64,000 bases of DNA from Candidatus Thiocaldithrix dubininis (GTDB taxonomy: Bacteria > Pseudomonadota > Gammaproteobacteria > Thiotrichales > Thiotrichaceae), in contig CP124755.1 of the NCBI GenBank assembly GCA_029972135.1, forward strand, positions 248,001 to 312,000, read 5' to 3'. A model generated the notes under the pieces. That model was given only the letters and a program-made list of their open reading frames with translations, searched no databases and was not told the origin of the DNA. How positions within the stretch are numbered: position 1 is the first letter of the stretch; every line of letters starts with the position of its first letter. Below are positions 38,498-46,939 of the stretch, in pieces. Both the position numbers and the translations under genes were made by a program.

Positions 38498-39385
38498 TTA
38501 ACAGCGTTCAGGTAAATTGCCTAATTTTAATCGTATAGCTTCATAAAATTGAATTAATTTTAAGAAGCTGGCAATGCCTAATAATTTAACACGTGTAATA
38601 ATATTTAATTGTGATTGCTTTAATATCCAATAAATAGATTCAAAAATTTTACGGCGTGGCGCTAGTTTGCTAAGACCGATAGGGTTTGTAATGAGCTTAA
38701 GTTGTTTTATTTTGTAACGCCCACCAGCTACACGTCGAGCTTGTTTTATTGCTCCGGTTAAAGTTTTGCGAGGATGTGTGTACACCAAGGCTTCTGAACT
38801 ATATATTATATTATAGTTGCATTGTTTTGCTCTCCATGACCATTCTCTATCACCACCAGATAATAGTCTATCATCGAATAGACCGATTTCATTTATATTT
38901 TCATATTTAACAAATATATTTGCTGTAGCAGCAAATTGATTAATTTCAACATTTTCTTTTTGCCCAAAGCCTGTTAAGCATTGATATTGCTCTATGATAC
39001 TTGGATTTTGAGAAGGTATTAGGCTAACATTACCAGCAATAACAGTCTTGGTAGGATTATTTTTTAAAGTATGCAAACCTATTTCCAGCCATTTCTCTAT
39101 TGGTTGGCAGTCTGCGTCTAAAAAAGCAATATATTCCCCTAGCGCTACTTTAATTCCTGCGTTTCTAGCTGCATAAGATCCTTTTTTCATACAACTAATA
39201 AAGTTTATTTGTAAGTTAGGATAATCTACTACTTGCAAGTTTGGATATGAGCCATTATCAACAATAATAATTTCGAACTCATTATCTGAAATAGTTTGTT
39301 TGTTTAGACCTTCTAAACAAAAATCTAAACCAGCTTGATCATTGTAGACGGGAATAATGACAGATATTTGATATTTAAATGACAT
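38498..39385 (-). CDS. Family 2 glycosyltransferase
   Basis: 295 residues, GT-A fold: ISVIIPVYNDQAGLDFCLEGL at the N-terminus, EIIIVDNGS, the metal-binding region AFLDADCQPIEKW, and a later GGDREWSWRAKQ acceptor motif. No membrane helices. Ends 4 bp upstream of the WecF-like gene start, so co-transcribed. Donor unknown. Confidence 0.87.
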   Translation of the reverse strand: MSFKYQISVIIPVYNDQAGLDFCLEGLNKQTISDNEFEIIIVDNGSYPNLQVVDYPNLQINFISCMKKGSYAARNAGIKVALGEYIAFLDADCQPIEKWLEIGLHTLKNNPTKTVIAGNVSLIPSQNPSIIEQYQCLTGFGQKENVEINQFAATANIFVKYENINEIGLFDDRLLSGGDREWSWRAKQCNYNIIYSSEALVYTHPRKTLTGAIKQARRVAGGRYKIKQLKLITNPIGLSKLAPRRKIFESIYWILKQSQLNIITRVKLLGIASFLKLIQFYEAIRLKLGNLPERC

Positions 39386-39413
39386 AAAATTATATTTCGG
39401 ATTAGTAAGTATT

Positions 39414-40607
39414 TTATTTTTTAATTATATTTTTATAAAGATCAACAATATTAAGCCAATCAAATTTTTTTAAAATTGTCATAGAATCAATAAGTTCATT
39501 TTTTATTGAGAATTGAAAAAAATCTTTTATAGTAACCGCTAATACTCTACTATTATTTGGCTCTACTAGTATACCATTGTCTCCATGATTAATAACATCC
39601 CGTACCGCAGGCAAATCACTGGCAATCACAGGGCAACCACAGCCCATTGCTTCCACCATTACGAGCCCTAGTCCTTCCATATCACCATCTTGGGTTTGAA
39701 TAAATGGAAAGACAGCTAAAGTGGCAGTTTGATAAAGCATTACCAATTCTGTATGCGTTAATCTACCTACAAACTTAACTTGATGTGCAATACCTAATTG
39801 TTGTGTTTGCTGTATGAGCTGATCTTTTAAAGGACCAGAACCAGCGATGATTAGTTCTAAATTAGGAAAATTAGGTTGTAATTGTTGTAGTGCTTGCAAT
39901 AAATAAGTTAGCCCTTTTTTCTCAACTAAGCGTCCTACAAATAATAATTGATTAGCAGCTCGTTTTATATTCGGATTAGGTACAAAAGTATGTGTTAAAT
40001 CTGTACCCATTGGAATAACATGAATGGCTTGGTATTGATTGTGTGTTAACTCTTTGGCTTTAAGCAGCATTGCTTGACTGACTACGGTAATAGCATGGCA
40101 ATGATTAATAACCCAGCGTTTTAGAAAAGTACTAATTTTACCTTGTAAACCAAATAAATCGCCACCATGAGAGGTGCAAACTAACTTTATATTTTTTCTA
40201 TAAACAAGTAATGTAAAGGCAGCGACTAAACCTTGTGGAATTAACCAATGTGTGTGAATCGTATCAACATTATAATGATGGAGTACTTTTCTCAATGCCC
40301 ACCATTGTCCTAAGAAAAATAATGGAAGTAATAAAAATTTCCAAGGGTCTTGCTTTAAATTGGCACTAATGCCGCCATTATAGGTTAAGGTTTGCCATTT
40401 TTCAGGTGCATAACGATAACGATAGATTTGCATACCATCCCACTGTTCTTCAATAGCTGCTCCAGTTGCATGCGGGGCAAGAATAATAATATTGAATTCC
40501 GTGGCAAGTCGTTTACTAAGATCATAAACAAAACGTGGCTCGTTGTCCTTCTGCCAACGTGGAAATGTGGAAGTGGTTACTAATACCGTGGGCTTAGCCA
40601 TACTCAT
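39414..40607 (-). CDS. Family 4 glycosyltransferase
   Basis: 397 residues from ATG 40607 (MSMAKPTVLVTTSTFPRW), just upstream of which the previous gene stops; a longer frame to 40649 lies inside that gene. GT-B fold: SKRLATEFNIIILAPHATGA, THWLIPQGL, LLFVGRLVEKKGLTYLLQAL, and DGDMEGLGLVMVEAMGCGCPVIASDLPAVRDVI for nucleotide-sugar binding. Less AT-rich than its neighbours, hinting at a different origin. Confidence 0.87.
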   Translation of the reverse strand: MSMAKPTVLVTTSTFPRWQKDNEPRFVYDLSKRLATEFNIIILAPHATGAAIEEQWDGMQIYRYRYAPEKWQTLTYNGGISANLKQDPWKFLLLPLFFLGQWWALRKVLHHYNVDTIHTHWLIPQGLVAAFTLLVYRKNIKLVCTSHGGDLFGLQGKISTFLKRWVINHCHAITVVSQAMLLKAKELTHNQYQAIHVIPMGTDLTHTFVPNPNIKRAANQLLFVGRLVEKKGLTYLLQALQQLQPNFPNLELIIAGSGPLKDQLIQQTQQLGIAHQVKFVGRLTHTELVMLYQTATLAVFPFIQTQDGDMEGLGLVMVEAMGCGCPVIASDLPAVRDVINHGDNGILVEPNNSRVLAVTIKDFFQFSIKNELIDSMTILKKFDWLNIVDLYKNIIKK

Positions 40608-40608
40608 A

Positions 40609-41544
40609 TTAAATAACTGGCTGTTCATTGACAGAATGAACATTATCATTCTTGTAATGAGACGCTAAGTTAGGATGAATGACTGAATTATTGTGCTGTT
40701 GATTATAAATCAAACTGGTAATCTGTTCAGAAACCAAACCAATCAAAAATATAATCATGGACGTGCTAAAGAGTAAAGCACTCATATTAGTAAAGCGCCC
40801 TGCTGTTATTAACGTGTATAGATAATAACTAAAGCCTGTAGCGAAAAAACTTAAACTAATTGGTAAGAAGAGTTTGAGGGGAGAATGTAAAGTGCCAATT
40901 TTAAATATGATTAAAAAGAAGCGAATACCATCTCGTGTAATATTCAAATGGCTTTTACCAATACGTTTTGGCGTTGTAATTGGTTCGTAAATGACACTGT
41001 AACCCGAACGAAAAAAAGCCATTGTACACGTTGTGGGATAGGAAAAACCGTTAGGTAATAAATGTAAAAATTCACGAAATTTCATGGCATTAACAGCGCG
41101 AAAACCAGAGGTTAAATCTAGTATCTGATGATTAGTCATATAACTGGCTAGCTTATTATATAAATGGTTGCCAAAACCCCGTGCTTTAGAGGCTTGAGAA
41201 TGACCATCCCGTGCACCGACTGCCATATCATAACCGTTGGCTAAATGCTGGAGTAAACGCGGAATATCTTCAGGTTGATGCTGCCCATCGGCATCCATGA
41301 AAATTAAAATATCACCTGTAGCATGGCGAGCCCCACTTTTAATAGCCGCGCCATTGCCCATACTATAAGGGTGCGTTACAACAATTGCCCCATTGGCCAA
41401 ACACACTTCAGCGGTACTATCCGTTGAACCGTCATTAACTACAATAATTTCTGCATGCGGTTGTTGTTTACGTAAACGCGGTAAAAAACTTTTTAAACCC
41501 TCAGCTTCGTTCTTCGCTGGTAGAATGATGGACAGCTTGCTCAT
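40609..41544 (-). CDS. Membrane-bound family 2 glycosyltransferase (DPM1/polyprenyl-phosphate type)
   Basis: 311 residues. N-terminal GT-A domain: LSIILPAKNEAEGLKSFLPRL, EIIVVNDGSTDSTAEVC, IFMDADGQHQPEDIPRLL, VGARDGHSQASKARGFGN. Two hydrophobic helices near residues 220-280 (PISLSFFATGFSYYLYTLI, LLFSTSMIIFLIGLVSEQI). Such enzymes charge undecaprenyl phosphate with a sugar for GT-C enzymes in the periplasm, which fits the GT-C-like gene just upstream. The two overlap by 44 bp. Confidence 0.87.
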   Translation of the reverse strand: MSKLSIILPAKNEAEGLKSFLPRLRKQQPHAEIIVVNDGSTDSTAEVCLANGAIVVTHPYSMGNGAAIKSGARHATGDILIFMDADGQHQPEDIPRLLQHLANGYDMAVGARDGHSQASKARGFGNHLYNKLASYMTNHQILDLTSGFRAVNAMKFREFLHLLPNGFSYPTTCTMAFFRSGYSVIYEPITTPKRIGKSHLNITRDGIRFFLIIFKIGTLHSPLKLFLPISLSFFATGFSYYLYTLITAGRFTNMSALLFSTSMIIFLIGLVSEQITSLIYNQQHNNSVIHPNLASHYKNDNVHSVNEQPVI

Positions 41545-43465
41545 TATTGTTAGCCTTTATTTGAACAGTGGTGAGTTGACGACGTATTTCATCAATATCA
41601 CCTTGGCGTAGTTTTAAGATCCAACACTGCCGCCAGCTATTACATAAATCATCTGAAGCAAGTTGCAATTTTTTTTCTGCTGCTTCATCAAGCCCTGCTG
41701 TATGTAAATACATTGCTTGCAATAAGAGTAGATCTAAATCTTTGTGTAATTGATAAGAAGCTTCAAAGGCTTTTATCGCTTCATCTAGATTACCTTGTCT
41801 TACCTGAACTTCTCCTTGCCAATAGGCTAGTGTATGAGGAAAAGTGCCTTTTTGCAGATGTGTAATTTTTTTGATATCTTCAATGAACCGTAGCATTGTG
41901 TCAGTTGACAACTCTCCGCAATCAGTATTCGACCATTCATTTAAAAATCCTGCGAAAACACTAGGTGTCGCTAGCACAAAACCACTTTGTTTTAACTCAT
42001 GTGTGGCATTTTGCAAATTATTGAATGTGAGTGTATTTTGTTTACAATGAATAGTTAAATTACGAAATACGAGATACGAATCACTATTAGATTTTTTAGC
42101 CGATTTATCTAATAAATTTAATAGTTTTTGACGATCATTTATACTAATTTTTTCGCCTATTAAATAATCTAATGCTTCTAGTGTTCTTTGAGAGTTTGGG
42201 TGGTTTTCTAGCCAAGAGCTAACCATTTCTATAGGTTTTGTCCATTTTAGACTTAAATTATAAGTGTTTAACCCTAAAATGATAATATAAGTTGCTAAAA
42301 AAGCACTTATAACGTATGTATATTTTTTTTGTTGAATTATTTTTAGACTATAATAAGCTATTATAATTATAATTCCTAACATTGGAAGGTAATTGCGATG
42401 TTCAAAATATAATTCCAACGCTACCGTTGTTGATTCTAAAAGGTGACCGCCAAAAAACCAAAATATACCAAATGAAAAAATAGGTGCTTTTATCCTATAT
42501 TTCCATGCACTAATGAGTAGTGCCATGATTCCAGATATGGAAAAAAAAGTTGTTAAGGGGTTAAAAATATTGCTTGAAACAGTAAAGTCATCGTGCAATA
42601 AACTAATATAAGATGATTTTGGTATTATTATTTGAAATAAATAATCCCATAAAATACGACTTTCTGTCATTAATCGTTCAATAGTGCTATAAGATCGACT
42701 ATGATTATCTAGGAAACCCGCTTTTAATAAAAATAAAAATATTAATAATAATGGAATCCAGCCAAATATTAAGTGGATCTTTTTTAAGATTTTATTTTTT
42801 TCATGATTATTTATTATTGTATATTCTAATATTAATATATAAATTGCAATTAATATGCCATTTTCCTTGCTGAAAACTGCTAAGATAAAATTTAAAATAA
42901 AAAATATTAGATATAAATAAATATTTTTATACTGTTGTTGTATAATTTTATCTCTCAGGAATAAATAAATTATTAAACTTATTATTGTAAATAAAGTAAC
43001 TAATTCTGTCATACGTTGTATGACATATAAAACAGTTGTGGTATGTAGTGGGGCAACAAGCCATAGGCTAGTTATTAAAGGAGGAAGCCAAGTTTGAAAA
43101 TGAACTTCCAGTTTGCTTAGTCGTGTAATTTGAATAATAAAAAAGAAAATTAAGATACCATTAAGTAAATGTAATAACAAATTAGTGTATTTAAAGTCGA
43201 AAGGTTCGGCACCTGCCCATACATTATCATTTAAATAGAAGCTTGCCAGACTGATAGGTCTACCTGTAGGTCCACTATCACCATTTAATAAAAAAATTAA
43301 GAAGTCATTCCATTTGCCTAAGTATTGATACTGACCTATATTACTTAGATTAACTATATCATCTAAAATGAATGCACTGTCTAAACCGTTCCAATAAATA
43401 AAATAGACAATTATTAGAATAGTATATAATAACCAATTGCTAAAAGAAAAATTTATTTTATTCAT
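41501..43465 (-). CDS. GT-C-like polytopic membrane glycosyltransferase with C-terminal TPR
   Basis: 654 residues. About ten or more hydrophobic helices in residues 1-410; an acidic motif after the first helix (SAFILDDIVNL) and TGRPISLASFYLN resemble the DD-type luminal motif of PMT/TMTC-like GT-C enzymes. The C-terminal ~200 residues are helical TPR-like (LAYWQGEVQVRQGNLDEAIKAFEASYQL). GT-C proteins beside pilA genes (TfpW type) glycosylate pilins; eukaryotic TMTC proteins share the GT-C plus TPR layout. The gene directly follows two pilin genes, so pilin glycosylation is a fair inference; a Wzy-like polymerase is the alternative. Confidence 0.68.
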   Translation of the reverse strand: MNKINFSFSNWLLYTILIIVYFIYWNGLDSAFILDDIVNLSNIGQYQYLGKWNDFLIFLLNGDSGPTGRPISLASFYLNDNVWAGAEPFDFKYTNLLLHLLNGILIFFFIIQITRLSKLEVHFQTWLPPLITSLWLVAPLHTTTVLYVIQRMTELVTLFTIISLIIYLFLRDKIIQQQYKNIYLYLIFFILNFILAVFSKENGILIAIYILILEYTIINNHEKNKILKKIHLIFGWIPLLLIFLFLLKAGFLDNHSRSYSTIERLMTESRILWDYLFQIIIPKSSYISLLHDDFTVSSNIFNPLTTFFSISGIMALLISAWKYRIKAPIFSFGIFWFFGGHLLESTTVALELYFEHRNYLPMLGIIIIIAYYSLKIIQQKKYTYVISAFLATYIIILGLNTYNLSLKWTKPIEMVSSWLENHPNSQRTLEALDYLIGEKISINDRQKLLNLLDKSAKKSNSDSYLVFRNLTIHCKQNTLTFNNLQNATHELKQSGFVLATPSVFAGFLNEWSNTDCGELSTDTMLRFIEDIKKITHLQKGTFPHTLAYWQGEVQVRQGNLDEAIKAFEASYQLHKDLDLLLLQAMYLHTAGLDEAAEKKLQLASDDLCNSWRQCWILKLRQGDIDEIRRQLTTVQIKANNNEQAVHHSTSEERS

Positions 43466-43531
43466 TGAATAGGTTTTTATAATTATTTTCTATTTTAAAT
43501 AAATATTTAATTTTTATAGTCATTGCTATTT

Positions 43532-43951
43532 TTAACGGCAACTGGCTGGTTTATAAGCCGCTGGAATTGTTCCCTGATTACAAGTCCAATGAATATTATC
43601 ATTGACGATACTACCTTGGATATAAAGAGTAGCATTGTTTAGAATTTTAGTATTGTAAACAATTTCGACACGACTGTAATTAACTATTATAGACTTGACA
43701 GCATTGCCCGTAATGCTTGTACCAATTGGTAAACCAACAGCCGCATTATCCTGTGGAAATTTACCATTAGTTGAATAATACTCAACTATCGCTAATTTAG
43801 CATCTGCCGCTAAAGTTAATCCCTCTTCAACATGTGTTCGTTTTGTGTAATCCTGATAGGCAGGTAATGCGAGGGCAGCTAATATGCCAATAATTGCTAC
43901 TACCATCATCAATTCGATTAAGGTAAAACCTTTATTATATTTTTTATTCAT
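43532..43951 (-). CDS. Type IV major pilin-like protein, second copy
   Basis: 139 residues from ATG 43951, giving an 8-residue prepilin leader MNKKYNKG cut before [18 protein letters not shown]; a TTG further upstream is less likely. Glu5 is present. [28 protein letters not shown] is like the first pilin, and a C-terminal disulphide loop (WTCNQG to ASCR) is present. Much more diverged and AT-rich than the first copy and lacks a strong ribosome site, so it may be a minor or alternative pilin. Lies 50 bp after the first, past a hairpin. Confidence 0.88.
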   Translation of the reverse strand: MNKKYNKGFTLIELMMVVAIIGILAALALPAYQDYTKRTHVEEGLTLAADAKLAIVEYYSTNGKFPQDNAAVGLPIGTSITGNAVKSIIVNYSRVEIVYNTKILNNATLYIQGSIVNDNIHWTCNQGTIPAAYKPASCR

Positions 43952-43980
43952 AAAGAGGGTAATATTATTAGACAATAATA

Positions 43981-44004
43981 AAGAGGTCTAATCAAAGACC
44001 TCTT
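43981..44004 (-). terminator. Hairpin between the two pilin genes
   Basis: AAGAGGTCT, loop AATCAA, AGACCTCTT: a perfect 9-bp stem 22 bp after the first pilin stop, followed on the minus strand by a T-rich but broken tract. Probably an attenuating terminator that gives high pilin expression with limited read-through. Confidence 0.65.
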
Positions 44005-44025
44005 TTTGATTAACTGTTTATTCGA

Positions 44026-44463
44026 TTAACGACAAGTTGCTGGACGATATTTAGCAGCAACTGTACCACCAGTTGTACCTGCACAGTTCCATTTAATAGA
44101 ACCTTGCGCGTTAGTTGGTGTCATAACGATAGTTTTACCTGGTTCTACTTTAGTATTGTAAGTAATCGTAATTACACCACCAGTGGCAACCCCTACAGAA
44201 TTCACAGCATTGCCAGTAATCGTATTAGCAGCACCCAAACCTACATCCGTATTGCTGGTTGGCCAAGTACCTTTATCTGCGTAGAATTCCGTAACACCTA
44301 ATTTTGCAGCGCCAGCTAGGGTTAAACCTTCAGAAACATGTGAACGTTTGGTATAGTCTTGGTAAGCTGGCAATGCCATCGCAGCTAAAATACCGATAAT
44401 GGCAACTACGATCATTAATTCGATTAAGGTGAAACCTTTTTGTACTTGTGCTTTCATACTCAT
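44026..44463 (-). CDS. pilA: Type IV major pilin
   Basis: 145 residues. ATG 44463 has AAGGAAC eight bases upstream; the prepilin leader [10 protein letters not shown] ends before [18 protein letters not shown], with Glu5 of the mature protein. The C-terminal disulphide loop runs from KWNCAG to PATCR. The assembled pilus drives twitching, adhesion and DNA uptake. It is preceded by a sigma-54 promoter, as is usual for pilA under PilSR control, and followed by a hairpin, a diverged second pilin and glycan genes. Confidence 0.93.
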   Translation of the reverse strand: MSMKAQVQKGFTLIELMIVVAIIGILAAMALPAYQDYTKRSHVSEGLTLAGAAKLGVTEFYADKGTWPTSNTDVGLGAANTITGNAVNSVGVATGGVITITYNTKVEPGKTIVMTPTNAQGSIKWNCAGTTGGTVAAKYRPATCR

Positions 44464-44850
44464 TTTTAGTTCCTTATTATTAGGATTAGTTAGAAATTTA
44501 AAGTTGTTTGCTTGTTGGACGATTCCCTAAATGCAGGAGTCGTGCCAGTTGCTATTTATACTAAAAACCGGCTGTTTGTTGGCTGAATGGGATTTTTTGA
44601 GTATTATTTGCGCGTCACTTCTGTCATATCCTGACAATTTAGTAAATCAGTGTCACTTAATCGTCATGCTTATTTATGTAGTTTAATAGAGATATTTGTT
44701 TGTTTTTGAAAATTTAATAGCTTTATTAGATTGTGATTTGCTTATTAAATTTCTACTATGCATTTTTATGCTTCCGTCGGATTTTATTGTGCTTATGTGT
44801 TAAGTGCTATATGTTTGCTCACGGTCAGAATGTGTAAAGGAACACATCAT
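44464..44850. other. Regulatory region between pilA and apaG
   Basis: 387 bp without a gene. It holds the sigma-54 promoter described above and the ribosome site of apaG (AAGGA about ten bases before its ATG). A frame extending apaG upstream to 44758 has no family support. The rest is AT-rich without recognised elements. Confidence 0.6.
44532..44547 (-). promoter_or_regulatory. Sigma-54 (RpoN) promoter of pilA
   Basis: On the minus strand the sequence reads TGGCACGACTCCTGCA: GG at -24 and GC at -12 with exactly ten bases between, matching TGGCAC-N5-TTGCA in all but one base. The start point would be near 44521, giving a leader of about 58 nt before the pilin ATG. PilR activator sites should lie upstream, toward apaG. 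Confidence 0.85.
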
Positions 44851-45231
44851 ATGGATAGCCAACGCTACAACATCCAAGTTTCAGTTGAAAGCCACTATAT
44901 AGAAAAAGAATCCGATCCGGCTCAATCCCGTTTTGTGTTTGCCTATACGGTAACCTTAGTGAATCATGGTACAGTGGCAGCGAAGTTATTAACGCGTCAT
45001 TGGATTATTTCTGATGCAGAAGGGCAAGTGCAGGAAGTGCGTGGAGAGGGGGTCGTCGGGGAGCAACCTTATTTACGTCCCGGTGAGGGTTTCCGCTATA
45101 CCAGCGGTACTATTTTAGATACGCCGTTAGGTGTTATGCAGGGGGCTTATCAAATGTTGGCGGATGATGGTGAGTATTTTGATGCACCGATTGCGCCGTT
45201 TCGCTTAGTGGATCCTAAAATTCTCCATTAA
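44851..45231 (+). CDS. apaG: ApaG (CorD) family protein
   Basis: 126 residues from ATG 44851 (MDSQRYNIQVSVESHY), the family length. Fibronectin-III-like fold with FAYTVTLVNHGTVAAKLLTRHWIISDAEG, VVGEQPYLRPGEGFRYTSGT and GVMQGAYQML. In enterobacteria the gene is linked to ksgA and apaH, but here it is alone. Biochemical role poorly defined; implicated in Co2+/Mg2+ effects. Confidence 0.93.
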   Translation: MDSQRYNIQVSVESHYIEKESDPAQSRFVFAYTVTLVNHGTVAAKLLTRHWIISDAEGQVQEVRGEGVVGEQPYLRPGEGFRYTSGTILDTPLGVMQGAYQMLADDGEYFDAPIAPFRLVDPKILH

Positions 45232-45251
45232 CGTTTACGCTTATGATGAAA

Positions 45252-45346
45252 GGGTTCGCACAAATCTGATACGAACCCAGAAGGCGGTTTCACGTCCTTG
45301 TGAAAGACCGCGAAACTTGCGATCTAAGCTGTCCTAAGTGTAGGAC
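45252..45346 (+). ncRNA. Structured leader or 3' RNA between apaG and the lytic transglycosylase gene
   Basis: Three consecutive hairpins: GGGTTCG/CGAACCC (45252-45258 with 45272-45278), GCGGTTTCAC/GTGAAAGACCGC with a two-base bulge (45284-45293 with 45300-45311) and GTCCTA/TAGGAC (45331-45336 with 45341-45346). The second loop contains GTCC, which could pair with GGAC in the third stem. The whole gap is 310 bp with no ORF. No known riboswitch consensus was recognised. Confidence 0.4.
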
Positions 45347-45542
45347 ATATTTATAAAAATACCAACTCCATGCTCCGTTTGTCGTATGCTGACTGGACAG
45401 CGCTCCATAAGCCTAGCTATATTTCCATTATAGATGATAATAATAGTAAGTGGTGTCGCACTTATAACAAATAACAAACCCAGCAGTAGCATCCTCTTGG
45501 ATCACATGCTCTAGATATGAACAACAAATATAAGTGGTAGCA

Positions 45543-46391
45543 ATGGATAATCTGAAGTTACGTCCGGCAAGCGGTCTATTAGCGTTGTCTTTTTTATGCG
45601 TTGGCATGAGCTATAGTCAGACTGCAAATGCTGCAATTTATACCTACGTCGAAAAAGACGGTACGCGTTGGCTAACCAATACCCCCAAACAAGGTAAACA
45701 ATATAAACTGGTGGCAAAGTACGGTGCGCCGCAAGCCAAACCTAATACAACTTATGCTGCGAATGCGATGAATTTAAATACGATTCGAGTACCAACTGCT
45801 TTTAATAGTAATTACGCGGCGGCTGGTATTCCACGTATGCATTGCGGTGGTTTAAGCCATGATCAAATGGAGCGCCGTTTAGAACCTCATTTACCTTCGC
45901 TGCAAACCTTTGCACGTACCTATGGTGTTGAGGAAAATTTTGTACGCGCCGTGATGAAGCAAGAGTCGTGTTTTAATTCGCGTGCTTTATCCAGTGCGGG
46001 TGCAATTGGTTTAATGCAGTTGATGCCGGGAACAGCGGATTTGATGGGGGTAAACGATGCGTGGGATCCACATCAAAATATTAAAGGCGGCGTTAAGTAC
46101 TTGAGCCAAATGTTGCGTGAGTTTAATGGCAATAAAGCCTTAGCCTTGGCCGCGTATAATGCGGGACCTGGTGCGGTTAAAAAGTACAGTGGTATTCCCC
46201 CGTATCGGGAAACCCAGAATTATGTATCACGCATTATGGCAGAGTATCAGCGTTTAGAGACGCGTTCCGTTAGCAATACGGTAGCTACAGGCTTCCAACG
46301 CAGTAGCCGCGTTTATAATGGCGCAGCGCCGTATGCATGGGCAAAACCCGTTCAAGAATTCAGTGTATTTAAAGCGCTAGATCGAAATTAA
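45543..46391 (+). CDS. Lytic transglycosylase (SLT) with DUF4124 domain
   Basis: 282 residues from ATG 45543; GTG at 45534 is an alternative. Signal peptide (GLLALSFLCVGMSYSQTANA), then DUF4124 (AIYTYVEKDGTRWLTNTPKQ), then from about residue 120 an SLT domain with catalytic Glu in VMKQESCFNSRALSSAGAIGLMQLMPGTADLMGV and ALAAYNAGPGAVKKYSGIPPYRETQNYV. Cleaves peptidoglycan in the periplasm. Its original terminator is now separated by an IS200/IS605 element inserted about 30 bp after the stop. Confidence 0.92.
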   Translation: MDNLKLRPASGLLALSFLCVGMSYSQTANAAIYTYVEKDGTRWLTNTPKQGKQYKLVAKYGAPQAKPNTTYAANAMNLNTIRVPTAFNSNYAAAGIPRMHCGGLSHDQMERRLEPHLPSLQTFARTYGVEENFVRAVMKQESCFNSRALSSAGAIGLMQLMPGTADLMGVNDAWDPHQNIKGGVKYLSQMLREFNGNKALALAAYNAGPGAVKKYSGIPPYRETQNYVSRIMAEYQRLETRSVSNTVATGFQRSSRVYNGAAPYAWAKPVQEFSVFKALDRN

Positions 46392-46464
46392 TATTAGCCT
46401 TTGATTATTTAGTCATTTACCAAGGAAGCCGTAAAGCCCCTTCCTTTAGGTAGGGGATATAAGG

Positions 46465-46893
46465 CTATCGGCGGCACGCCGATTGAAGCGATCTATTTTG
46501 TTGTTCAATATACTGCTTAAGCACAGATAAAGGCGTACCGCCGACACTTCCTGCAAAATAAGAAGGCGACCAGAGTGAACCTGATTTTTTGCATATCCAG
46601 TGTTCACGAAGGTAAACGAACGCTTGTTTCAATTTTCGACTGGATACGCCTTTGAGTGAGTTAATCAGCTTGGAGAGTTGCACTTTAGGCGGGTAATGAA
46701 CCAACAGATGCACATGGTCGCATTCACCATTAAATTCGGTAAATTCTACCTCAAACGCCTCACAAATCTCTTTAAAGATGATTTCTAAACGCTGAAGGCT
46801 GGCTTCATTGAAAACGTTGCCTCGATATTTAGTGATAAAGATTAAATGGGTGTGCAACCTGAGGACGCAATGCCGCCCCGTTCGGATATCCAT
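46465..46893 (-). CDS. tnpA: TnpA, IS200/IS605 Y1 transposase
   Basis: 142-residue HUH single-strand transposase. HxH metal motif in CDHVHLLVHYPP, catalytic Tyr near the C-terminus in VLKQYIEQQ, N-terminal HLIFITKYRGNVF. Moves the element as single-stranded circles. Divergent from tnpB with 46 bp between starts. Identical translation to the copy at 58370-58798. Confidence 0.93.
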   Translation of the reverse strand: MDIRTGRHCVLRLHTHLIFITKYRGNVFNEASLQRLEIIFKEICEAFEVEFTEFNGECDHVHLLVHYPPKVQLSKLINSLKGVSSRKLKQAFVYLREHWICKKSGSLWSPSYFAGSVGGTPLSVLKQYIEQQNRSLQSACRR

Positions 46894-46939
46894 AGACTAA
46901 TACTTCAATCATCGGTTAGAGTCTTATATAATAAGGATT

